From Photorhabdus asymbiotica (GTDB lineage Bacteria > Pseudomonadota > Gammaproteobacteria > Enterobacterales > Enterobacteriaceae): DNA of 64,000 nucleotides. The notes beneath the pieces were generated by a model. The model saw only the letters and a list, made by a program, of their open reading frames with translations. It made no database searches and was not told the origin of the DNA. The DNA is taken from the NCBI RefSeq assembly GCF_003634575.1, contig NZ_RBLJ01000001.1, positions 1,178,001 through 1,242,000 on the forward strand, in the 5' to 3' direction. The position numbers and the translations under genes were made by a program. Of the stretch, positions 38,509 through 47,100 are shown piece after piece. Position 1 is the stretch's first letter. Each line of letters opens with the position of its first letter.

Positions 38509-38761
38509 GATCTTTATTTCTATTCTGAATAAGTTTAATCATGCGGAATAGCTCTTCATCTTCCGGACACCCATGATTCATTAGCCAGTTAAACAGATCA
38601 GGATCAGCACATTCGAGTAAACGAATAAAAAGTCGTTTATCATCATCACTGAGTGAGTCATATTCATACTTAAAAAACGGCATAATTGAAATATCCAGCT
38701 CACGCATTCCACGCCGACATGCCCAATGTATACGTGCTTTATTATCAATATCCATGTTCAA
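38489..38761 (-). CDS. sdhE: Succinate dehydrogenase flavinylation factor SdhE
   Basis: A 90-residue helical protein (YgfY/CptB). The signature RRGMRELDI near residue 15 carries the Arg-Gly pair needed for FAD attachment to SdhA and FrdA; also described as partner of YgfX. Upstream of and overlapping ygfX, divergent from ygfZ, the standard enterobacterial layout. Start could be M1 or M3. Confidence 0.95.
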   Translation of the reverse strand: MNMDIDNKARIHWACRRGMRELDISIMPFFKYEYDSLSDDDKRLFIRLLECADPDLFNWLMNHGCPEDEELFRMIKLIQNRNKDRGPVEM

Positions 38762-38931
38762 AAAATCCCCTTTTTATTTTCATTGTCTGTGTTAAATCGA
38801 TTAGCCAGTAAATCGCCCGGCAAACTTATGCATCATGCCAGCTAATAGCAATAATAACTACTTGCATTGTGCTTCAGCTCTTTTACCATTGATACATCAT
38901 TGGCTCAAATATCTGACTAGCAGGATATGTC

Positions 38932-39927
38932 ATGACTTATAAGACTCCGTTTTCTTCACAATTTCCATTACCTTCATCAAGCCTTCCCCTGACTTTAATC
39001 TCTCTGGATGACTGGGGCCTGGTAACAGCAACTGGACCGGATACCAAAAAATATCTGCAAGGTCAGGTTACGGCAGATATTTTCGCACTTGCCGCGAATC
39101 AACATGTGCTTAGTGCACATTGTGATGCAAAGGGCAAAATGTGGAGTAATCTACGCCTCTTTCATCGTGGTGAAAACCTTGCTTATATTGAACGCCGCAG
39201 TGTGCTGGAAACCCAGTTTACAGAACTGAAAAAATATGCGGTATTCTCTAAAATTACACTCGTTCAGGATGAAAATGCCGTGCTGTTAGGTGTTGCAGGT
39301 AAAGGCTGCCGCGAGGCACTGAATAATATTTTCCCAACACTACCCGATGCTAATAATGCTGTCGTTGAACATGAAACCACAACTTTACTCCATTTTACCT
39401 TGCCATCTGAGCGTTTTATGTTGATTACCGACACAGCAACGGCTGAGCTGTTAACAGAAACACTCCAGGCTCAGCTGAATAATAGCGAACAGTGGTTAGC
39501 TCTGGATATTGCCGCCGGCTTCCCGGTTATTGATCCGGCAAACAGTACACAATTTATTCCTCAGGCAACTAATCTTCAAGCATTGGAAGGAGGTATTTGT
39601 TTTAAAAAAGGGTGTTATACCGGTCAGGAAATGGTGGCTCGTGCTAAATACCGCGGAGCAAACAAACGGGCAATGTACTGGCTGGCTGGCAGTGCGGCCA
39701 AAATTCCTGTAGCCGGAGACGATCTGGAATGGCAACTGGGAGATAAGTGGCGGAGAACAGGCACCGTTTTGGCTGCCGTTAAGATGAATGATGAGAGTGT
39801 CTGGGTACAAGTCGTCATGAATAATGATATGGAAAGTGACAGTGTATTCCGTGTCCGTGACGATGAAGGCCATTCACTCACTATTCAGCCTCTACCTTAT
39901 TCTCTCGATGAAGAGAAAAATAATTAA
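38932..39927 (+). CDS. ygfZ: Folate-binding tRNA-modifying/Fe-S maintenance protein YgfZ
   Basis: A 331-residue GcvT-like protein that helps keep certain Fe-S enzymes (such as MiaB) active. The defining motif KGCYTGQE lies near residue 226, followed by [11 protein letters not shown]. The N-terminal [20 protein letters not shown] segment is typical. Divergent from sdhE-ygfX; the HD-domain gene follows 10 nt downstream. Confidence 0.95.
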   Translation: MTYKTPFSSQFPLPSSSLPLTLISLDDWGLVTATGPDTKKYLQGQVTADIFALAANQHVLSAHCDAKGKMWSNLRLFHRGENLAYIERRSVLETQFTELKKYAVFSKITLVQDENAVLLGVAGKGCREALNNIFPTLPDANNAVVEHETTTLLHFTLPSERFMLITDTATAELLTETLQAQLNNSEQWLALDIAAGFPVIDPANSTQFIPQATNLQALEGGICFKKGCYTGQEMVARAKYRGANKRAMYWLAGSAAKIPVAGDDLEWQLGDKWRRTGTVLAAVKMNDESVWVQVVMNNDMESDSVFRVRDDEGHSLTIQPLPYSLDEEKNN

Positions 39928-39937
39928 TGAGGTTTAT

Positions 39938-40543
39938 ATGTCGTTAGCAGTACCTGCCGTTGATTTTGGTCCTTTTACTGATGTAATTGGTTTTTTGATG
40001 GAATTGGATAAGCTGAAGAAAGTTCAACGGCGGACTAAGTTATTGGATAACCAGCGTCAGGAAAATTCAGCAGAACATAGCTGGCATTTCGCTATCGCAG
40101 CGATGAGTTTTGCACCTTATATGAAAGGGGTAAATACTCAGCGAGTTATTCAGATGGCATTAATTCACGATATTGTAGAAATTGATGCTGGTGATGTGAT
40201 GGTCTACGATTTAGCTGCCCGTGAAGCCATTCATGGACAAGAAGTTAAAGCCGCCAACCGTCTTTTTGGTTTACTCCCCGAACCTCAGAAAAATCACTTT
40301 ATGTCACTTTGGCAGGAGTATGAAGCAGGAGAAAGTCAGGATGCTCTTTTTGCTAAAATGCTAGACAGATTGATGCCAGTTCTGATGAATCTGCATAACA
40401 AAGGCCAAAGTTGGGTGGAAAATGATATTAGCCTGGAGCAGGTGATTAACCGCAATAAATTTATTGCCGATGTTTATCCTGAATTCTGGCAATACTTGTT
40501 ACCACAACTGGAAGCGTCTCAAGCTAAAGGCTGGTTAAAATAA
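39938..40543 (+). CDS. HD-domain hydrolase (HDDC2-like, probable 5'-nucleotidase)
   Basis: A 201-residue metal-dependent HD phosphohydrolase. Motif residues: H in SAEHSWHFAIAAM, HD in ALIHDIVEIDAGD, and the later D in KMLDRLMPV. The layout matches HDDC2/YfbR-type 5'-deoxynucleotidases more than YfbR itself. The frame is open to 39824 inside ygfZ; ATG 39938 has GAGG at 8 nt and follows the ygfZ stop by 10 nt, so they are probably co-transcribed. Substrate not determinable from sequence. Confidence 0.85.
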   Translation: MSLAVPAVDFGPFTDVIGFLMELDKLKKVQRRTKLLDNQRQENSAEHSWHFAIAAMSFAPYMKGVNTQRVIQMALIHDIVEIDAGDVMVYDLAAREAIHGQEVKAANRLFGLLPEPQKNHFMSLWQEYEAGESQDALFAKMLDRLMPVLMNLHNKGQSWVENDISLEQVINRNKFIADVYPEFWQYLLPQLEASQAKGWLK

Positions 40544-40571
40544 CTTTTCCCAAAAACTCTACGCTAAAATT

Positions 40572-40603
40572 CAGTGCGCCATATTAGAAAATATGGCGCA
40601 CTG
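40572..40603. terminator. Terminator-like hairpin
   Basis: Perfect 14-bp inverted repeat CAGTGCGCCATATT / AATATGGCGCACTG with a 4-nt loop, about 30 bp after the HD gene. No long T tract, but the stem is strong enough to end transcription. Confidence 0.7.
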
Positions 40604-40951
40604 ATTGATATGGAAAAAATAATAATGCCTTATGAAGTCAATTATCCCACCAAAATAATAATCTTACAGAAAAGAAAATCAGGAGTAGTCCCATTATTCT
40701 TTCAATCCAGTGGCCATAACTGACAAACCTATTTCTCATTACCCCAATAATGAAGGGACTGTACTATTCGGCTCAAGATTAACCAAAAACAGGGAGGACC
40801 CGTTGCACCGGAAAGGCACTGGGTGGATTACGGTTGCTCATACGGGTATACACTTATTGCTACAGGATAATTAAACACCTAAGCAAAGCATGACGGTAAA
40901 ACTATTACCGCCATAGTTATGTAATATAGGCAGCCAGATTAAACAATTGTA
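40604..40951. other. Intergenic stretch, no gene seen
   Basis: About 350 bp between the hairpin and the converging EamA gene. Short open frames lack ribosome binding sites. Nothing recognised. Confidence 0.4.
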
Positions 40952-41866
40952 TCAACGACTCCGAACCACTAACCCTATTCCTAAACAAACGGGAATGACA
41001 CCTAAGACCCCAATAAAGCTGGGCATTTCATGCAGTAAAACCCCCGCAAGTACCAATCCAAACACCGGGTTCAGAAAATGACAGGCGCTGGCTTTGCTTG
41101 CACCGGCAGTACGGATAAGGTGAAACCACAACAGCATAGCACCGATAGAGACAACCAACGCAAGATAGAGAGATACAATCCAGAAACGTCTGTCCAGATT
41201 TACCGTTGACAAGTTTTCAAAAAGCAAGGACAACACCAGCATAATGAATCCTGCGATAATCGTTGACCATGTGTTGATCCAAAAAGGAGAAATATCACTG
41301 GCATAACGTCGATAAACAATGGTTCCACACGTCATAGAAACTGTACTTAACCCAACCAGCGCAAATCCCAGAAGCTGGAACTGAGTGGAATCGCCATCAA
41401 CCAATTGCCCATGAACAATAAGCCATACGCCGCAAATGCTCAGTATAAGACCTGCCAGTTTTTTCTTGGTTAAAAGCTCCCCGAGCGTAAAGTGTGCCAA
41501 TACAGCCGTAATAATGGGGGCTGTACTGATGATAATGACGACAAATCCCGCCGGAAGAATTTGTAACGCATAAAAACTCAGTCCAAGATACAGTACATTG
41601 TTCAACATCCCCAATATCAGTGCCAGCAGCCACGAACGGGTTTTACGGTCGGGTATTTTGGCACTAGGTATAAACCCCATGATCAATACCATGAACAAGC
41701 CAGCCAGCAGGAATCGTATGGCCAGTAAAAACAAGGGCGGTGATGACTCAATGCCAAACTTTCCGGCTATAAAGGCTGAACTCCAAAGTACAGAGAATAG
41801 AGTAGCCATCAGCAATATTTTAAGGTTTTCTTTTATATTCAATGTTGAGTTGTATTTTGTGTTCAT
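40952..41866 (-). CDS. EamA/DMT family transporter
   Basis: A 304-residue inner-membrane protein with ten hydrophobic segments in two EamA repeats (LWSSAFIAGKFGIESSPPL in the first; SACHFLNPVFGLVLAGVLLHE in the second). Family members export amino acids or other small metabolites. A remnant of a cysteine-synthase-like gene lies just upstream on the same strand, so the exporter may once have worked with that enzyme. Substrate unknown. Confidence 0.88.
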   Translation of the reverse strand: MNTKYNSTLNIKENLKILLMATLFSVLWSSAFIAGKFGIESSPPLFLLAIRFLLAGLFMVLIMGFIPSAKIPDRKTRSWLLALILGMLNNVLYLGLSFYALQILPAGFVVIIISTAPIITAVLAHFTLGELLTKKKLAGLILSICGVWLIVHGQLVDGDSTQFQLLGFALVGLSTVSMTCGTIVYRRYASDISPFWINTWSTIIAGFIMLVLSLLFENLSTVNLDRRFWIVSLYLALVVSIGAMLLWFHLIRTAGASKASACHFLNPVFGLVLAGVLLHEMPSFIGVLGVIPVCLGIGLVVRSR

Positions 41867-41889
41867 GGCTGGCTTATGTTGTTATGTGA

Positions 41890-42054
41890 TTATTTGTCTT
41901 TAGTGTACTCGGCCGATTTCATCCAGTTATCATCGTAAAATTTTGATAAATATTTGAGTCCAGAATCAGGAACGATAGTCACAATACGCTTGCCCTTACG
42001 CCCTTTCTGAGCAAACATCAACAAGGTACTGCCCGCTATCCAGCCTGGATACAC
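41890..42054 (-). pseudogene. Remnant of a cysteine synthase-type PLP enzyme (C-terminal end)
   Basis: The minus strand reads GWIAGSTLLMFAQKGRKGKR followed by IVTIVPDSGLKYLSKFYDD and NWMKSAEYTKDK-stop, the C-terminal end of cysteine synthase/cystathionine beta-synthase family proteins. In-frame stops precede it, so only the last 50 or so codons remain. It lies 24 bp upstream of the EamA gene. Confidence 0.75.
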
Positions 42055-42076
42055 TCACAAAATACCTACCAAAATT

Positions 42077-42316
42077 TCACCCAAACAAATAACGAGCCAC
42101 AGCTAATGCCAGCCCAGCAGTACCAATTATGGTTGCAGCTAACCATTTTGTCTGTGCACTGATTTCTTTATGTAAGTCGCCTTTTGTCGCAAACTCTTCA
42201 GATCGAGTTGTTAGTTTTGTTAACTCTATCTTTATTTGTATGACATCTGATTCAAGACGCGCCACTCTTGGCCCTAAACTGCCGCCATCACCACCATCAT
42301 TACGGGTAGTATCCAT
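42077..42316 (-). CDS. XhlA-like small membrane protein (phage-type)
   Basis: A 79-residue protein: an acidic start, a coiled-coil stretch (RVARLESDVIQIKIELTKL) and one C-terminal membrane segment (WLAATIIGTAGLALAVARYLF). This is the layout of haemolysin XhlA/holin-accessory proteins of phages. The frame is open to 42370, but ATG 42316 is preceded by AGGGGG at 7 nt and fits best. The gene upstream ends 44 bp before this start. Probably phage cargo; function unproven. Confidence 0.6.
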   Translation of the reverse strand: MDTTRNDGGDGGSLGPRVARLESDVIQIKIELTKLTTRSEEFATKGDLHKEISAQTKWLAATIIGTAGLALAVARYLFG

Positions 42317-42359
42317 ATCATTACCCCCTTTACGTTTAGTGCTATTTATATAAGATACA

Positions 42360-42710
42360 TTACTCATCATGAGATCCTTTCTCTTGCTGACTCAACCAAT
42401 GAAGCACAGAGCTGACCTCATAAGTGGTAATATAACCACAACTATCACAGCTAAGTTTATAATAATAATTGGCATCACTATCGATGGGTTGCTCTGGTGC
42501 GTGTCTGAAAAAAGTAACAAATGTTTTACTAACCGATTGTCCATGAAGCAAGTCAGCAACCATAGCTTTGTTTGTCTCAGCAATAACTTGCTCACCAACA
42601 CTGTAGCACATCGGGCATATTCGAGTTACTTTCTTCGCATCCAAAAACCTGAAGAAAGTATCAGCGTTTATTGTTTCCAACTTCTTGATAAGTTTATTTT
42701 TGTCTTTCAT
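42360..42710 (-). CDS. Hypothetical zinc-ribbon protein
   Basis: A 116-residue soluble protein with two Cys pairs, CPMC near residue 32 and CDSC near 88, that could bind one zinc. GGTG precedes the ATG by 5 nt. It is placed before the XhlA-like gene on the same strand. Not recognised as a known family; phage-derived hypothetical is likely. Confidence 0.55.
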   Translation of the reverse strand: MKDKNKLIKKLETINADTFFRFLDAKKVTRICPMCYSVGEQVIAETNKAMVADLLHGQSVSKTFVTFFRHAPEQPIDSDANYYYKLSCDSCGYITTYEVSSVLHWLSQQEKGSHDE

Positions 42711-43060
42711 TTAATCACCATCATAAATGTTTTCATTAATAAGCTCCTTAATTTATAAGCTAAGGGAAACGTTCAACGCAAATCCCACCCCCAACGTATG
42801 TATATATTATATAGTTAACCAACCTTCTGGCCGCTTTGGCTATTGTATGTGTCGTCGCCTCTCCCAGAACGTGAAGTAAATATGGTTTATGAATTCCTTG
42901 AAACTTATGAAGAAGCCCTGGAAACACTCCTCATGAAGTTTTAAAAATAGCTGAGGTGATAATGATAAATCACACAAATTTCATTTTAAAACCAAACGCC
43001 ACCAATGTTGTATCCGTATCTCTTGAAAACATTAATGGCGAATTCTTGTTAACAGCAATG
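42711..43060. other. Intergenic region with a possible small gene
   Basis: Between the zinc-ribbon gene and the coiled-coil gene. On the + strand two short frames occur: a 20-codon one at about 42882 (MVYEFLETYEEALETLLMKF) and a 38-codon one at 42962-43078 with GAGGTG a few bases upstream. Their status is unclear. Confidence 0.35.
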
Positions 43061-43078
43061 TTAACGAACAGGTGTTAA
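42962..43078 (+). CDS. Possible small protein, 38 residues
   Basis: ATG at 42962 with GAGGTG 3-4 nt upstream; encodes MINHTNFILKPNATNVVSVS and 18 more residues. It overlaps the end of the convergent coiled-coil gene by 18 nt. No known family; could be a remnant of a longer gene. Confidence 0.3.
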   Translation: MINHTNFILKPNATNVVSVSLENINGEFLLTAMLTNRC

Positions 43079-43336
43079 TTCTTGGACCCGCTCGGCTTCT
43101 TCAATGCACTGTTCAATATACTTTCGATGTCCGTAATGCGTGTCTGTATGGGCGGGTATTTCTTTAAAATGATTTCTAATGGCTGTGTCAAATGGAGAGA
43201 AATTTTTGATGGAAGATATCGATAATTCGGACATCAACGCTATTAGAAGCGTTTTATGAATGTCCAGTTGCTCTTGAAGATTTGAAATTTGTTCGTGTAA
43301 TGACTCAATTTCTTTTCTTTCATACTCATTTAACAT
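43061..43336 (-). CDS. Hypothetical coiled-coil protein
   Basis: A 91-residue protein; residues 5-40 form a likely coiled coil (ERKEIESLHEQISNLQEQLD) and the rest is polar. AAGG lies 8 nt before the ATG. An ERIC copy lies about 40 bp upstream. Not recognised; length and neighbours suggest a phage-like or regulatory small protein. Confidence 0.5.
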   Translation of the reverse strand: MLNEYERKEIESLHEQISNLQEQLDIHKTLLIALMSELSISSIKNFSPFDTAIRNHFKEIPAHTDTHYGHRKYIEQCIEEAERVQELTPVR

Positions 43337-43376
43337 TGTGATTACCTTCTTAATTGAGAGGATTAATAATATCTAA

Positions 43377-43492
43377 TATACCCTTCATCCTTCAAGTTGC
43401 TGCTTTGTTAGCTGCTTTCACGCACCCCAGTCACAGAGTTATCTATGCTCCTGGGGATGCGTTCACTTGCCGTCGCCCTGCAACTCGAAATC
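43377..43492 (+). repeat. ERIC element lacking its right end
   Basis: Begins TATACCCTTCATCC and runs to CAACTCGAAATCC, where the usual CTATTGGGTATA is missing and unrelated sequence follows. Arms are CCCCAG/CTGGGG. Confidence 0.85.
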
Positions 43493-43991
43493 CTTAATTG
43501 CGGTAGCAGGTGACAGCAACGCCACCGACATAAGTTATTTGGCCTGCCTGAGCGTTTAGGCAACCGGCGAAATAATATTTTTGATTTTTTCCTAGCGTAG
43601 CAAAACGTTTATGCTGTCCCTTGAAATACCTATCAGAACCTATTATTTGGGTTAAAGTGAATATCGACTTCATTTTCATAAAACACCGGATGTTGCTCTG
43701 AGGCGCTGGACAAAGCGTCCGTGATTTTTGCCCTTTTTTCACCGTACTCAGGGCCAAGCAATTTTAAGGTAGAGGCTTATGGATAGTTTTTTTCATCTGG
43801 CGACGTTCATTTCGGGATATTGGTGCTATGATCAGCATAACTTAGTCCGGTGAATGATTTGTTTTGATTTGGCGATTGCTCAGATCGCAAAAATCGGACT
43901 GAGTTCCCTTCGAGGGATCTACATTTTGGAATTTTATTTAAGACAACCCCAAAACAAATATCATATTTCTCAATAATCAATTTATTAAACT
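43493..43991 (-). pseudogene. Decayed coding remnant(s) of unknown type
   Basis: The minus strand has broken coding-like frames. One reads LKLLGPEYGEKRAKITDALS and on to FYENEVDIHFNPNNRF before a stop (about 43770-43635). Another frame reads DRYFKGQHKRFATLGKNQK and ends near 43494, at the truncated ERIC. They lie in different frames and have no good start, so this looks like an old gene broken by frameshifts. Family not recognised. Confidence 0.35.
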
Positions 43992-44037
43992 TATACCCGT
44001 TATCTTTCAAGTTGCCTCTTTGTTGGCTGCACTCACT
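43992..44037 (+). repeat. Truncated ERIC element (left third only)
   Basis: TATACCCGTTATCTTTCAAG through GGCTGCACTCACT, then the homology stops. About 46 bp remain. It lies 100 bp downstream of the polyketide synthase stop and marks the boundary of that locus. Confidence 0.8.
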
Positions 44038-44137
44038 TCCCAAATAGAACATTAGAGGCATCGTAGTCCGATAAATTTTCTAAATCGCCACTACGTGCCT
44101 CTGAATTGACACCCCTTAAACAACTCGAAGATTATTC

Positions 44138-47100
44138 CTATTTCGCAATTGCCTTAACTTGCAGTCGATATGTAATCAAGGATGCAAGTTCTGCCAACGA
44201 CTTATCACCCAGCAGCAACTCCAGAGGAATATCCAAACGTAATTGTTTGTTAATTTTTTGTACTAACATCAAACCATTCAATGAATCAATACCGTTGTCG
44301 GTCAGTGGTTGATCTGGCTGAAACACCTCAGCTGGTGAACCAACAATCTCACCACAGAAAGCCTGTAACAAGCTGACAATATCATCCAGATTATTCACCG
44401 CAAGCGTTGCATCTGCGGAGCTCTGAACCACATTTTCTTGCTGAATATCACGTAATAACGGTAGATGACTCATCGGGCTGGAAAGTAAATTTGACCAATT
44501 CGTCAAGAACGGCACCAGTTGCGGCTCAATCCGGGCAAACAAGCGCTCTAAAACCGCTAATCCCTCCTCTGAACCAAATGGCTGTAAGCCACTGTTTTCC
44601 AATACGGTGAGGGTTCGACTATCCCGCAAAGCGATCCCCGCTGCCCACGGTCCCCAGTTAAGGCTTAACGCCGGTAAACCTTGCTGACGCCGTAAGCAGG
44701 CCAGACTATCCAACATGGCGTTAGCCGCTGCATAAGATGCCATACCCGGTAAAGCTAATAGTGCCCCCAACGAGGAAAACATAACAAAATGCTCTAAAGG
44801 TGCATCAGCCAGCGCTTGATGTAATGTCCAGGCGGCTAATGCTTTAGCGGCAAATACTCTATCAAACGCCTCAGGACTGAGTTCACGGTATCCTTGATCT
44901 TCAACATGCGCGGCACAATGAATTACCCCACGTAGCGACTGGTTGGTCTGTTGTCGATACTGAGCCAAACAGATGTTGGTCATTTCCACATCACCGAGAT
45001 CAATCGGCAGATAATTAGCCTCGACCCCCTGTTGATGCAGCATTTCCAGTAACTTCTGCTCCTCTGCATTAAGATTAGGACGACGCCCAATCAATAACAA
45101 ATGACGAGCACCATGCTGTACCATCCAGGGAATCAATTGACGCCCCATATCACCAAAGGCACCAGTCAGTAAGTAACATCCATCTGGGCGAAAACGCACT
45201 GGGGGTAGCACGGGTATTTCTGGTAATGGCACAAGGCGTAGCACATAACGTTGAGCATGGCGCAGAGCTAATTGATCCTCACCATCATCGGTCAACAACG
45301 CGTCCCACCATTTGGCTGGAGCCGTGGTACTGTCAATATCCAGTAATCCCCCCCACAGTGCAGTCGCTTCCTGTTGACCAATAACACGCATCATGCCCCA
45401 TAATGCTGCGGCAAAGGGATCAGGCAGATCTTGCTCAGTGACTTGATGAGCACATTGGGTCACTATCCACAAACGTGGTTTTATCGATCGTTCAGCCAGC
45501 GCTGCACATAAATGGATCAATGAATGATAAGCCATCCGCGGGGCTTGCAACGGCCAGAGAATCAGGATTCTTTCGGTCTCAACAGGAAGGGTATCAACCA
45601 GTTCTTGCATTTTCTGATCACGGTCGGGCAGACCAGAATATAACGAAGCATGCCCACCACGGCGTTGCAACTCATCAGCCAACTCTTCTACCAGAGCGTT
45701 TTCACCACCTAAAATAGTCCACCGCATTACAGACTCTGTTGATGGCTGAGCGGGTAGTTCACGCCACTGAGGTTGGCCGACAACCAGATTGTTCAGTCGG
45801 GAAGACAAGCTGTTTTTTCTATTACCAACAAGCTGAACGCAGAACCCACTGATCTGACAAAGCAACATACCGCTATCAGTATAGACATCAATATCACCAA
45901 ACCATTGTTGTTCCGTCTGCTTAGTATTTCGAGCATGGGCATAAACCCGGCCTGACAAGTTACCATTGATACGCAAATGCTGAATACTTACCGGGATACG
46001 GAACTCGTTGGCAGGAATTGGCGCGTGAACATCAACAGACTGAATCGCCAACAATGATTGGAAGATGCCATCCAACGCCGCAGGGTGAAAATCCATTCCC
46101 GCCGGTGCAGGTGGTAATTCAATCTCACAGATTGTTTCCTCTTCACCGACCAACGCATGACGCAGAGTACGAAAAACACCACTATAGCTGAAATGCAGAT
46201 GTTGGAATGCTTGATACAACATCTCTTGGTTCCACACACAAGGATAGCGATCATTTGCCGCTAACGGAGGGATAGCACACGCAGTCGCACCCGGTACAAC
46301 AATGCTCACCTGCGCACTGGCTGCCAGTTGATAATGTGCATCCTCATCCAAATTACGGGTAATGTATACTTGCACTACCATTCGCTGGCGATCTAGCTGT
46401 GTCTTTAACCTGAACTCTATGCCTGGCTCCAGCAATAAAGCCGATTGCAACACCATATTATCAAGCGCCAATCCAACGCCAGGAAAGCAGATACGAGCCG
46501 CCGCCAACATGACTTCAATATAGCCCGCAGCTGGAAACATTGCATTGCCCATGACCACATGATCGAGTAACCAAGGCACTTGTTCCACAGCTAACTCAGC
46601 TTGCCAACTCTCACTACCCGGCTGGGCTTCGCCCAATAATACACCGCTCAATATACGTAATCGGCGGCGGCGGCTAATCTCTGGCTCATACCAATAAGAT
46701 TGCTGATGCCAAGAGTAAGTGGGTAGATCGATTGGGCAAGCCGTAGGCATTAAAGCCCGCCAGTCCGGTTCAATACCGGCTTCAAACAGTTGCCCTAACA
46801 GTTGTGGCCAAGTCTGCCCTGCACGACAAGCAAACACCTGTCCTCGATAAGGCTGACTCCAATCCTTCAATCCTGCACTCAGTAGGGATTTAGGTGAAAT
46901 TTCAAGAAAATGGTGGAAACCCGCTTTGAGCATATTTTCTACCGCATCGTCAAAACGGAATGGCGTGACTACATTGTCAGCCCAATGTTCAGGACTCAAC
47001 TTACCCCTAATCAACTCCCCTGTGACTGATGAAAATACCGGCAACAAGGGTTCTGCCGCAGGAATCGTTGCCGCATCCGCGGTCAACCCAGCCCTGATTG

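Noticed and set aside
43807..44061. 84-codon frame downstream of the PKS
   Set aside because: No ribosome binding site, includes the truncated ERIC, no recognisable protein features.
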